Under the pieces are notes generated by a model. The model worked only from the letters and a program-made list of their open reading frames with translations, had not been told where the DNA came from and made no database searches. A stretch of 64,000 bases of DNA from Gnetum montanum (taxonomy: Eukaryota > Streptophyta > Gnetopsida > Gnetales > Gnetaceae): positions 36,797 to 100,796 of the forward strand of contig MNCI01023457.1 of assembly GCA_015680685.1 (NCBI GenBank), in the 5' to 3' direction. Each line of letters begins with the position of its first letter. The stretch's first letter is position 1. Shown here piece after piece: positions 33,164 through 44,877 of this stretch. The translations under genes were made by a program, and so were the position numbers.

Positions 33164-34197
33164 ATGTCTTCTTCTTGCAAGGCAAATTTCCCACCTCTAG
33201 ATGATTTAATAAGAGCATATGATAAAACTACAAAGAATTGAGATGAGATGCCATAGTAAATAAAAGTTTTCTAGAAGCATATGGATCCCTACTATCTAGA
33301 TTTCACCTTTATTTTTTACCAAAATAAACAATTGTGATGGAGAAACCTAGAGAGCAACATCATGTTATCACTTGATCAAGCAGTATCATTGATGCCTATA
33401 GTAGCATTAATGAAATTAGAGCTTGAAGTAGTAGCTCCAAACTACAAAATAGCTAATGAAATATCTAGGGATTACTAATCCACATAGGCCCAGCTTCACA
33501 AAGACAAATTCATGGAGGCTTGCTATGAGGCTTCCAAAGGAAAGGGGACTCCCATTCATTTACCATCACAGGTAGAGAAGGAGGATATTGTTACTAATTT
33601 GATAAATCTTAATATCAAAATCTTATATGGCTACATTTAGCCTTGGAAAGCAACTAAGGCAAGGAGAGATTAGGACCTAGAACAAGGAGGACCTTAAGGC
33701 CAAGGTCTTCCAATAGATAATCAAAAGAGCATTAAAGAAGTCATCAAAGGATAACAATTTAACATAAATCTCCTAGTTATTCACCCTTATCCTCTTCATC
33801 CTATCATTAAATTCTGATGAGGGTAAACACAACCAATATGGAAGAGGGAATGATCACAAACAAGATAAAGAAGATAGAAGGGACCATTGCAAAGATGATT
33901 ATAGAGATGGTAGACATGAATTAGAAGAAGGGCACTACCATGAACAAAGGCATAATACGCAACACCACGAGAGATATGGTCATAAAAGTGATCATGAAGA
34001 TCACAATGATTATGATGAACTATTGTTGACCACAAGAAGTATGAAAAACAACTAAGAGATAGTTTACATTCCTACTAGGCATCACAAAGATAGGCACATC
34101 AAACAGTTGGACATGAACAACATCTTTAAATTTGAGGGAGACTACAATGCAAACTTGTAACACCACTTACAAGCCTTTTATGATGTTTGTACCTTGC
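33164..34197 (+). pseudogene. gag: Element D gag, N-terminal part
   Basis: Starts MSSSCKANFPPLDD, then YYLDFTFIFYQNKQL and NLESNIMLSLDQAV, parallel to E and G. Later FEGDYNANL and HHLQAFYDVC reach the point where a solo LTR is inserted. Gag continues at 35144 as NEWKKLKIFPW. Many stops. Confidence 0.8.
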
Positions 34198-35143
34198 TGA
34201 TGAGTGGCGAGGTACCCCTACACTCAACCATACGAAATGAGCGTAGCACGTGCGATCTAGTCGAACTCCGCAGACTAAATGCCTAATGCCACAAGGAACA
34301 CTTGGGGTTAATTGTTCGTTGTTTTCCCAAACTTACTTGTTGTTGTCACGGTGTATGGTTAAGTAAGTCTGAGGTATATGATTTTTTTGGTATTTTACAG
34401 TTTATCTCTTATGCTAAAAGGTGAAGGGTTGAGAAACTAAAATTAATTCTAACTGCAATACTAAGTCCTAGCGTCAGCATCCGTTCCCACTTGCCGTACA
34501 CACCCTGAACTATGCAACTGTGGCTACCAAACGCTAATTGTTACTAGGATTACCACATGTAACGCACGTGCTCAAAGCGGTCGTACTGAGGCACTTAACT
34601 AACCTAAGTGTGACAAGCAGTCGATTCCTTGACTAGCCGTACACATCTGTAGATGCTCGTAATCAAGTTGTACTTGTCCCACGTTCTAGGAGGTAAGGGT
34701 GAGAGAATCTACTCACGATGAGTAGCCGATTCCTTGGCTAGCCGTACACATTCGTCAACGCTCGTAACCAAGTCGTACTCATGCCGCGTTACTAGGAAAG
34801 CAATAAATAACATTAATTAAACCTATCCATGCACTGCAAGATTTATCCACATAGCTCATCTTTATTGTCGTACACAACTTGTGTTCAGGTACAAAGCTTC
34901 TCGAATAAAGAACCGTTCACTTGGGGGACTCCTACTGTGGGCACATGGAAAATATTCTATCTCTGGGGTGATCAATCCGCCAGAGCTTCGCTACTTTACG
35001 CTTAGGATTAGAAATGAGGGGAGTGCCGCCTCTTATTTATAGATTTGGCGGCGGACCGCGATATCGCGTATGTGATATTGCAGGAAACGACGCGATATCG
35101 CGTTAGACGTGATATCCCAGCCTATGCAATTCGCGTCTCATCA
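34198..35143 (-). mobile_element. Solo LTR of the F/G family inside element D gag
   Basis: 946 bp beginning TGATGAGTGG and ending CATCA, flanked by CTTGC (34193-34197) and CTTGT (35144-35148), a target duplication with one transition. The gag frame joins across it. It contains two CGCGATATCGCG palindromes (35057-35068, 35091-35102) next to TTATTTATA (TATAAATAA on the minus strand, about 35033-35041). It presumably arose by recombination between two LTRs of a complete element. Confidence 0.92.
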
Positions 35144-35148
35144 CTTGT

Positions 35149-36891
35149 AAAACATAAAAAATGAATGGAAAAAGCTAAAAATTTTCCCATGGATACTCAT
35201 CAAAGAAGTATAAAGTTGGTACCAATTCTTAGATTTGGAATTAAGATGGAGTACAATGTTGGTGCTTCTTAATAATAAGTATCAAATGTACTTCATGGTG
35301 TCTAATTTGAGGAAGCAAATCCAAGGATGAAAGTAAGAGAGTTATGAATCCCTTGATGTAGCCTTAGGCAGGTACTACTTTTTACTTCAAAGATATCCAA
35401 GTCATGGCTTCTCTCAAAGGCAATAGCTGCACTATATCATAGATGGAGTCAGAAATAAAATAAGAGAAGCTCTTGGGATCTATGCCCAAGGGATATTTTT
35501 AGAGATGAAAGCCCATTAGATTTAAAGACTAATTAATCAAGTGGTAAAAGAAGAAGGAGAACCAAAGAAGCATGTGTGTGTAAAGAAATATAACAATGAT
35601 TCCTCAATCCATAAGAAGAAAGTATGTCTTTATGAGACTAATGAAGAAGCATCATTGGAAGAGGTAGTATAGAGAAAGATCTTGCCAGTTCAAAAATCTA
35701 TTACTTAAATTTCAGTTAAGGTTGATAAGATGTAGAACTTCCTAGATGAAAATTTCTATACAACACCTAAAATCATGGAGAAGAAAGTAGAGCAAGCAAA
35801 AACCAAACATAAAAATAGAAGAAAAAAGAAAGATGTAAGAAAGGACTATTATCAATACAACAGAAAAGTAGTTGCAGTTGAGGAGGTTACAAACTCTGAA
35901 TCTAATAATGATGGTTATGAAATTTGCTAATACAAACATTCAAAGGCTTATTTCCTAGTTATGTCACATCTTCAAGAGTTTGGAAACTATGCCTTAAATC
36001 CAAAATTTTTCAAGAGGCATACACCCATGAGCTTGTCTTATCTTTAAGGCAACTACAAGTAGCCTTATTACTAGCAATATTATTATCCAAGTGGGGATCT
36101 ACCTTTACCTCAAGAGTATTATCAATAGTAAAAAAACTCATAGTAGTAGACGATGTCATCACCAAGGTAGCAATATACCCATAGGTAACTTGATTCATAC
36201 ATGTATTATGTTCAACAACTTGTATTTCCTAGTGGCTCAATTGCACATATCTTTGCTTAACATTATTATTCTTTAGAGTATCACATGCTTGCCACTTCTC
36301 ATGTTGAATCTCTTTCCACTTATGATTCTCATCATTTGTAACACTTTCAACCTTATACCCTAAATCCTTTGCCATCTTCTTTTCCAATGTAAGGAGAAAT
36401 TTCTTCATAGCCTTAATAGTAGAATGTCACTAAAGTAGTGAACTTGCATGTGGATGATAACTTAAGCGGTTTTGATTGAAAGCCTTGAAAATGGTTGTTC
36501 TTTAGGCCAATCGATTCACTTAAATTTTTGCAAGCATCCATGGCTATGGATTTCATGCAAGAAATCTTCTAAATAACATCTAAGTTGTCTTTTAAAAAAA
36601 GTGCTTCAAATGTACAAACCATCATGCTCACTCATGTTGTTGTAGATTAAATAAAAATAAGACATTTTCCTAGGAAAAGAATTGATCCATGAAGTCCTTC
36701 AGTTTATTTACATATCATACAAACTATACCATGTAAAACTCTACTAGACTCATGTTCCAGAGTCAGTTTGATCTCTTAAAAAATGTACATTAGGTTAGAG
36801 CTTGTAGACTATTCCATCATTGTTCCTTTAGGACTGGTAGAGGACATTGTGACCACCATTAGTGGTTGGTCATACCTTGTTGATTTTCTAG
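35149..36891 (+). pseudogene. gag-pro: Element D gag C-terminal part and protease
   Basis: NEWKKLKIFPWILIKE, NNKYQMYFMVSNLRKQIQGC-like wording, then a nucleocapsid remnant (GYEIC.YKHSKAYFLVMSHL) and LNPKFFKRHTPM. Protease is marked by LLDSCSRVSLIS (original D-S-G decayed to D-S-C) and LGLVEDIVTTISGWSYLVDF, at which point element F is inserted. The frame resumes at 45764. Confidence 0.8.
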
Positions 36892-37848
36892 TGATGAGTG
36901 GTGAGGTACCCCTACACTCAACCATATGAAATGAGCATAGCACGCACGATCCGGGTGAACTCCATAGATGGACTAGTTGTGGCACCTAGATAGTTATCCT
37001 TAGGTTGCAGTTTGCTGTCTTCCCACCTGGACTAGTATTATATTTGTCACATATGGTTTAGTCCAGATGAGGTGTATGATGTGTTTCCTAATCTATGCTA
37101 CTCCTGAAGGTAGTGGAAAATAATATTAACTAAGCTAAGCTAGGAAGAAAAGGGGTAAGAAAATCTAATCTAGCCTAAATGTGACAAGCAACCGATTCCT
37201 TGATCAACCGTACACATCTTGGACCTTATGCACGACTACCACTAGGATTACCAAGCGTAGATCCTAGGTATGCCATTGGGATTACCAAGCGCAGATCCCA
37301 GATATGCCACTGGGTTACTAAGCGTAGATCCTAGATACGCCACTGGGTTACCAAGTAGTCACACTTAAATGCTCGTAATCAAGTCGTACTCGTTCCGCGT
37401 TCTAGGAGTTTAAGGGTGAGAGAGAGAAAATAGTAAATAACATTAAATAAATAAACAAATAAATAAATAACAAAGTGAATGCTGCAATGATGAAGTAATC
37501 TCGATCTTTATTGCTGGTCATGTGTGTGTCCAAGTACGTCACACTCGAATAAAGACACCGTACAACTACATTCACCACACTGCGGGCAGACACGGAAAAA
37601 TAATCTAACTCTGGAGGGATCAAACTGCTAGAGCTTTGCTACTTCTAACTCCTAATTCTGTACAAGGGAGAGCCACGTCTTATTTATAGATATGGCGGCG
37701 GACTACGATATCGCGTATGCGATATCGTAGGGAAGACGCGATATCGCGTACACGATATCGTGGGGGATGCGATATCACAGTAGACACGATATTGTGTACG
37801 TGATATTACGTACACAATATCGTGGCCTATGCGAATCGCATCTCGTCA
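36892..37848 (-). repeat. 3' LTR of element F
   Basis: 957 bp, TGATGAGTGG...CGTCA. On the minus strand a TATA box (CTATAAATAAG, about 37679-37688) is preceded by a series of GATATC-centred palindromes spanning about 37705-37835. Compared with the 5' LTR this copy has about 76 bp more of these modules; other differences are mostly C/T and G/A. A unit 'gatcctag(a/g)tacgccactgg(g)ttaccaagcg' repeats about three times at 37250-37350. Confidence 0.93.
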
Positions 37849-37858
37849 TACCCCCACG
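37849..37858 (-). other. Polypurine tract of element F
   Basis: On the minus strand GTCGTGGGGGTA directly precedes the 3' LTR. Element G has the same motif (CATGGGGGTA) at 48464. It would prime plus-strand DNA synthesis. Confidence 0.75.
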
Positions 37859-38015
37859 ACTAAATAAAAACTCGTTCTTGAGTTACAAGGAGAACAAGCT
37901 TCATTACACAATGGATAGGTATGGAATTATTAACTGGAAAAACAAAAAAAGAAAATGATGCCGCAGCGTGGGAAGACACAACACAGAAAAAATGCTACAC
38001 TACAAAAATTGGAAC

Positions 38016-40805
38016 TCATGTAGTTCCTAGTGGCAATGGCTCCTCCATGGGTGCTTTCCCCTTGTCACGTGCTCCAAGATTTGAAGGTTGACGACACTGA
38101 AGAATGGCCTAGAGCTTCTCCTCTTCAGTCTGAGGATCTTGTACCGTCCATGCTAATGTTCCGATGTTTGACGAAGTTGGCACTTCCCACGGACAGGGTA
38201 GTTGCGGGAACATCTGATTAGCTTTGACATACCATGCCGTGAACACCCGTCGTTCCTCTTCATAGGCTCTGGCTTTGTCTTTGTATTCGTGAAGCTCTGT
38301 TAGCCGTCGAGCCAAGTCGGTTGCAACATCTTTCTATCCCTGGTAGCTTTCTTTTTCCACCGCAAGTTTAGAATTTGCGACATCTAGTTTCTCAGCCAAC
38401 TTCTTGCGCTTTGCAAATTCTGCTTCATATTTGATATGGGTGGAAGCTACCTGCTGCTCAAGCCCTGACCTTGGATGTCCTGCTGTTAACATGGCCAGGT
38501 TGGCATATCTAGGGTTTGCCAACTCCATGTATTCTATCAAGTCTTGGATCTGCAGGTCCCGGTTCTTAACTTCTGCTTGGTGGGCGAAGGCGTAAGTGTC
38601 CCATATGGCCCTCCAATCAGTTTGCTGAGCACTGATGTTGTTGATTTGAGCCTTGGCCATATGGATCTCCTTCTCCAGGATTTGCTTGTACATTCCCACC
38701 TGATCATGGAAATGCTCCTTCAGCTTCTCATGTTGTTTAGCCTCATTCTGCCACACGCTTATCTCGATGGCTGATTTTTGACGAATAGCGTGTACCTCCT
38801 CCATTAAGAGGCTTCAATTTTCTTTGGCTAAATGGCTTACATCTCGGTTGACCCAAATGAATTGTTCTCGTAACTGATGAAAATGTTCATCAAGAACATT
38901 CTTTTATTTCTCCACAGAAGTCAACTGAAGGTTATCTACAACCAATTTCTTATTCTCTTCTTCTAAGGTCTTGAGTGCCTTAAGATGCACATGAGTTTGC
39001 ACTCGTGCTGCGGAGGCATCCCAAGTGGCCGTCTCCTTTTCTTCTACCACCTTCTTATTTTCTGCAATTAGCTTTGTTAATTGCTCAGTTCTGAAATTTT
39101 CTAGCTGGTCTACGGGAACAAATTGCAAAGGATCCCACTGTGCTGCTTGTAAGGCTACGAGCTGCTCTTGTAGTTTTTGCACTTTAGCTTCAGCATGCTC
39201 GGCCCTTACTTCGGATATGACTAGTTTCCCCTTTGTGGAAATGAGGTCTGATTGAATTGATGTTACATCCTGGGGGATATCAAACAGGGATGTTAGAACT
39301 TGCCCTATTTGTAGCAATCGATCTAGCGCATCCTCATGTTCCGCAGGAGTCATTGAGGTTTCGGCAAGAGTTTGAGCATCTCGTGCTCCTAAAAGATCTA
39401 TCGGTGGCACAACAGGTACATTGAAAGATTCTTTGATATGGTCAGCGACCACTTCAGCAACTCTCACGTCATCTTGGTGTTGCATGACCACCACAGTGGC
39501 CCCTTCACTAGTCTCTAACTACACTTGAAAAGATGTCGCATTTCTAGAGATCTATTGTGACCATCTGCTTTCCCCTCCTCCTGTTTGGATGGATAATTTG
39601 CCCCTTGTGCGATCTAACGAAATAGTAGGCTGGTCGGCATCATCAATGATGTGGAAAAGGTTTACGTCATCATGACTTCCCCAACTAACCGTCTTGATGA
39701 TGGCCCTAAGATGGCTCATCGACGGTCTATAGCCTTGCAGCGGCGACGGTTGATCCTGGCCTATGCTGGGTCCTACTTCTTGTTGTTGGCTAGGACCTGT
39801 GGCTGGAGGTTGACTGGGTCCTGCAAGTTGAGTTGCAGGTGATCCAATCATCTGTTCTTCTTCTTCATTTGGTCCTAGCTCTTCGCTAGTGCTCTTTCTT
39901 GGAGCTGGCGCCTTTAATAACTTAGCGGGGGGGGTATTTTGGGCCTTTCGGAGGACGTCATTTGTGTATCCCCGAATACCAGCCCATCGACACAGTTTTT
40001 TGATAAGGCAGGGAAAAGGTAGTGCCATCTTCCCTGACTTCCGTTCTTCAAATCGTCTTAGGATCTTCATCAAATATAGATGGGGAAGGTTAGCGTTAAC
40101 CTTTCCCATCAACACTGCACATCCTCTCGCCGCATACGTTGATATTCTTTTCAAACCTTTTGTGGAGAAGAGGTGATAGGTTCCAATTTTGAAATAAACC
40201 TGCTCTTCCATCTTTAGCTCACCAAAAGTTTTATCTTTGCCTTAAGCCTTCTCTAACCAATCCTTTCGCACATCAGGGTCCGATCGGGTAGATAACCGAG
40301 CAACATGGGGGCCTGAATTCAAAAGGTTTAACACTTTCGAAATCGCCTACACAGAAAAGTCTACTATCACACCACAAATGTTAACCATGGTACCTTGCTC
40401 CTTATTGTGCCAGAACTGGTACATTTCACCTAAGTACCAGGCACCACATTCAGAGAGGACAGGCCATAAGGGAGACCCCTTGAGGTGATCCCTAACAGGC
40501 TTAGGAGTGAACTCTGTAAAAGATTTGAAGTTTAGCTCCACAATCACAGTAGTGAATGTGGACTTCTCATGGATAGCCTGAACACACTTCGGGGGCAATG
40601 TGAGCCGTTGTCCTGATTCAGGTGCAGCAGCAGCTCCTCTTTCTGCCTACCCGGACCATCTAGTAGGAGATTCTTCTTGATGGATGCTAAATGATTGCAC
40701 CTCCTATTCTACATGTTGTTTGGCAGGGACTTGTCTTTTGCCTCTCCAAGGTTGTTTTGCTCCACCTTGCACAGGACCCCCTTGCTGTGCATGTTTCGGG
40801 GCCAT
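38016..40805 (-). pseudogene. Element F ORF2: plant-transposon-protein-like domain plus long coiled coil
   Basis: One frame of 930 codons from MAPKHAQQGGPVQGG to ...PMEEPLPLGTT-stop, with about ten in-frame stops but no frameshift. Residues about 70-260 carry FTPKPVRDHLKGSPLWPVLS, YQFWHNKEQGTMVNICGVIV, KGLKRISTYAARGCAV and LPFPCLIKKLCRWAGI. This resembles the putative plant transposon protein domain, with its FPSLI..LC...G signature near the end of the domain. A Pro/Gln/Ser-rich linker follows (about 280-340). From about 440 to 830 heptad-like Leu/Glu/Lys/Gln-rich sequence suggests long coiled coils (VQKLQEQLVALQAA, KLIAENKKVVEEKE, KLDVANSKLAVEKE). It occupies the place where pol would stand. 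Function unknown; a structural, chaperone-like or trans-acting role is possible. It lies downstream of a TATA/GATATC module. Confidence 0.75.
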
Positions 40806-41274
40806 TCTGCAATCACACGGGCCAAGCATTAGTAAGGTTGTTTTCAAAGTCAAGTTATACCTTACTACATGCCTTTAATTAAAGATCTTATGTTATCATG
40901 TGATCATGCCCGAAAATTATAATAATGGATCCTATTACTTAGGTGGATTACGTTTTAATCTCCCGATGTACCTAAGGTCATATGATTTTTGGCACAATTT
41001 TTCTAAGTGTTAGTGTTAATTACCCTAATTGATGTCCTTTGGGTGATGATAAATTTCAAAAAATTTGGGCACTCTTTGGCAAGTGTCTCTCCCCCATGAC
41101 TAAACTGAACACTCTAGGTTCAAGCAGGTTCAAACAGAATTAAAATCGGAGCACCAGTGAGCGAGATATGAGTGAAAAAGGGAGGGTCACGCAATCGAAA
41201 GTCGTAGAGAAAAATTTCAAAAATTCCCCCTGTGTAAATGGAAAAATGATGCTAAGTGTTGTAGTGGGGGTGTC

Positions 41275-41372
41275 CTATTTATAAGAAAATAGGATGTGAT
41301 ATTGTGTACAGTACATCACGTACATGATATCACGTGGGACGCGATATCGTGTATGCAATATCTCGTCCCCAG
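41275..41372 (-). promoter_or_regulatory. Internal promoter-like module (TATA box plus GATATC palindromes) upstream of F ORF2
   Basis: On the minus strand CTTATAAATAGGACACC (about 41271-41287) is preceded by ATGATATCACG-, CGCGATATCG- and CAATATC-type palindromes (41294-41372). This is the same arrangement as in the F LTR, where GATATC modules sit about 20-25 bp upstream of TATAAATAAG. It lies about 470 bp upstream of the ORF2 ATG. G lacks this module as well as ORF2. Confidence 0.6.
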
Positions 41373-42766
41373 TGATGTTGGACACATGAAAAATACCAAA
41401 TTTTTAATTATTTTCTTGAAATTAATGGTGTAAATTGAGGAAATTGTCAAGTATTAAGATATCCTAGGGTAATTTCATTAATTAAAGAGGCACTCGTAAT
41501 GATAATGATGTGAATTTAGCAATTAAAAATTTGACGGTTATGAAGAAAAGGGAATGTAATGGTACATTGGAACGTTTAAATGATAGAGGGATAATAATAG
41601 GGAAAGAAAAATATAAAAAATTAAGTTAAGGGTAAGAAATTATGTGTTTGAACTAGAGAATTAGTGAAGATTACGAAAAATTACACAAGTGAGTCCTCCC
41701 CAAAGCAGGTTTCAACCTATAATGCCCTTGTGTAACCACACTTAAAGTGTCCATGGGCACTAGAAGGGTTAAATGTAATCCGCACTAAGGGCACAAAACA
41801 CACACATGTAAATATCATCGAAATGAGATGAACATTCTATGCTACATGGGACACGAGCTACAATTAAATGAACAGTGAGATGAGGTGAAGTATAGAAAGG
41901 GATCGTAGAGATTGGGACATGAGGTGACTGACCCAGGGCACAATGAATCCTACGTGTAAAGCATGATTAAGGTGTCATTAACCCATTGTTCCAAGATCAG
42001 GACCAAGTCCATCCTTCTAATCAGTGACCATGCATTGTTTCATCCCATGGTGAACAACTATGAGAGTACCATAACAACGAGGCGTACGATCACTTGGCGT
42101 TGAGTACAAGGGAGGAGTGATTTTTGTTTTATGGCACTTCTTTTTCTTTTTCTTCTTCTTTCTTTTTTTTTCACTTTATTGAATCCAGAGAAGCCGCCAA
42201 CCTTTAGGCATGGGTGCATGTCTTTTCAATGGGATCCCCTAGAACAGCGTTTGATTTTTGAGTGCCCTTTTGATTACTCTTATTTCCATTTTTCATTAGA
42301 TCTACAAGGATCTTAGTACAACTGTATTGCATGATAACTCCCACAGACGTCACCAAAGAGAATCCATAAGTCCCCTTGATGTCACACCCTAATCATTCCC
42401 TCTTGGTCCATCCTTTTTCATTCTGGGTAATGAACACAAAATTAATTTTAAGTTTTAGAAATTTCAAGAATATCACTGTACCCATGAACAGAACATCTTA
42501 TTTATAGAGTGGATGAGTGGGTGTAATGGGCTCACTATTCCAAATAATTGATTACTCATGACTTAGTAAGATAAAACACACCTCAACCAATGATCCACAT
42601 GAGTGTTTTATTCATAGACGAGATTACTTACAAAAATGGAAAAAGATAAACACACAAACACACACAAAAAGATAAAAAGATAAAACAAAAATTTGAAAAA
42701 TGAAAAACTGGAAAACAAAAAGTTGTAAAATTAAAGAAAATGAAAAATATTTATTAATCCTGCTTG
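41373..42766. other. Non-coding module of element F between gag and ORF2 promoter
   Basis: No coding signal. Parts match G 49190-50280 (for example 'cctccccaaagcagg' at 41695 and 49200). The gag-proximal end is A-rich with (CA)n and 'aaaacaaaaa' wording, echoing the 15-bp minisatellite of G. Polypurine-tract-like motifs on the minus strand occur at both ends (42781-42794 and 41088-41103). Confidence 0.6.
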
Positions 42767-44745
42767 TTATTGAAATGGGGGACCCCCATAACTAAACCGT
42801 TGAGTATGGAAAGGATTAATAAATGGGAAATAAGGATCCTTGCATGTTGGAAGTATTGGAATTGGTTCATACTTATCCCCTTGGATTTCACACACTTCAT
42901 AATAAACATAGTGGGGCACTTTATACAATGTAGTTCCCGGATAACGGGTTGACCCACTATGATATTTAGGACCATTAGATGGTATGCAAGGATTAGGATG
43001 CTGCCTCCCGTGGTTGTGTTCATTGGGCCGTATTGTTGTTGGAGTGTAAGTTGGTGGCCCTGATGAAGTTACATGAGGCGTTGGGTTTGAAGGTAAGGGT
43101 GCACCACAGTGTTGGACTTGTGTTGATTTGGAAGGTACAGTGGCCTTGAAATTGTGTTGTCCCTTCCTACGGCCATGTTTAAAGAAAGGACATCTTTGAT
43201 GTTGAGGAGGCTTTTCACTGCTATTAGTAGCAGTAGTACAAGTGTTGTTCGTGGGTTGTTGCTGTGGCACAAACACCTTAGGAACAGTTGGTGGCATTGT
43301 GGAAGGAGGGAAAGGATGAGAATGTTGAAAGTTAGGATGGATGTAAGGTGCACAAGGTGGTGTTTGTGTTGGAGGTATGGGATGATAGTATTGTGTAGAA
43401 TGGTATTGTGGTGAGATAGAGTATGTTGGCCCAGTTGAAGAAACAGGGTGTTGAACATGATAAGCGTTTAGATTTGGATGATATGAAGGGGGCCTCTAGT
43501 CTAAGGGTGGACTCCCCCACAACTGGGATTGTTGCCACTATGACCGAACATAGTACCTCTGTACAAACTCTGGATGTAGTGTATTTCCCCAATGCTCATG
43601 TAGATGTAACAATATTGGGCATTGGCCCTTGGGGTGATCGTACAGGCATATGTTACATTCGTATGTAGGATTGGAAGTTGAGCACTTATTCCCTTTAGTC
43701 TTTTTCTCTGAATGTCCAATGTTTTGTCCTGCTTCTTGGGTTGTCAAAACTCTATCTCCAATGATATTGATATATTCTCCACACTTTTGATTCATCCATT
43801 CCAACATCTTATTGATCTTTGCCTCGGCTTCCTCTAACGATTGTTGTATTGGCAAAGATGATGTTTCCACCTTGAGATTTGTTGATCTCTCCTTGTATGA
43901 TCAGGGACCTTTGTTAAGTTGAGATTTTATTCCCGTTGATGTTTTTCAACACTCTCCCATGTAGCTATTTCTACCTCTTCTTTTGCTACCCGCTTAATAA
44001 GCTCTTGGATTTGATGGGTTCGTAGTTCGTATAGTTGACCTTGGGCATACATTCCTAAGGTCTCTCTTGTTTCATTACATAGCCCATCAATAATGTTGTA
44101 CATTAGCCTTTCCTCGGAAAACCCATGGCCTGGATAGTTGTTTAATAGTGCATAATATCTTTCTAAGGCCATGTCCAAGGGTTCATGTTTAGCTTGTTTC
44201 CATCCTTGGATTTGTTTCCTCAAGGCTGACACTCTTGCGTAGGTTTGATATTTTTCGTTAAAGACCTCTACCATTGTTGACCAGTGTTGTATTGAATTTG
44301 GTTTTAATGATCTATACCATATTTTAGCTTGGTCAACGAGTGTCATAGGAAAGAGCTTAAGTTTTTTCCAACTGTTATCAATGTTATTCCATGTGCAGGC
44401 ATCGTAGAAGGCTAATAAATGTTGGTGCAGATCTAAGTCATAGCCTCCTGAAAATTTGGGAAAGTTATTTAAATCGAGCCTGGGTAGTCAGCTCTCTTTA
44501 TGATGCCTACGTGAGAGTCGAACAACTTCTTGTATTTGCGTTAGGCTTGTAGTGGCCAATGGGGGTTCATCGTCATCTTGTAAGTAATGCCTTCGTGTGT
44601 TATGATGACATTGTTTTTGTTCATTTTTATAGGAAACTCCCACTTCAGGTTGTATACTCCAATCTTCATTATCATATAGTTCGTTGGTTCTCTAATGAAC
44701 TTCCTCACTAAGTGTGGTGTTATTATTATCTTGTAGGAGAGGCAT
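42767..44745 (-). pseudogene. gag: Element F gag
   Basis: ATG at 44745 (MPLLQDNNNTTLSEEVH). Core: FPMTLVDQAKIWYRSLKPNS, FNEKYQTYARVSALRKQIQG, ALLNNYPGHGFSEERLMYNI and LIKRVAKEEVEIA. A frameshift near 43900 is followed by KINKMLEWMNQKCGEYINII, the nucleocapsid knuckle CNICLYDHPKGQC (C-X2-C-X3-H-X4-C, intact) and a long Pro/Thr/Asn/His-rich tail ending FSYGGPPFQ. This is the least damaged gag in the window; the core run of 139 codons is stop-free. Confidence 0.87.
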
Positions 44746-44857
44746 TGTTGTGTGTGAATTTATGTGAATTTTTATAATTACTTCTTTTTTAAGAGATATA
44801 TCGTCAAGTTCTTTACAGTGACCTTGTATGATATAACTAATCTAGATAACTAGCACC

Positions 44858-44877
44858 GTCCCTGACAGCGGCACCAA
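44858..44877 (-). other. Primer-binding site of element F
   Basis: Minus strand reads TTGGTGCCGCTGTCAGGGAC, immediately after the 5' LTR end. It differs from that of G (TTGGCACCGTTGCCGGGGAC) by transitions. Confidence 0.8.

Noticed and set aside
35040-35130. GATATC/CGCGATATCGCG series considered as a CRISPR-like or satellite array
   Set aside because: Units are short, directly adjacent, variable and confined to LTR promoters; there are no spacers of fixed length.
38030-39255. Plus-strand ORFs opposite F ORF2 (Cys/Ser-rich)
   Set aside because: Shadows of the coiled-coil frame on the minus strand; no motif.
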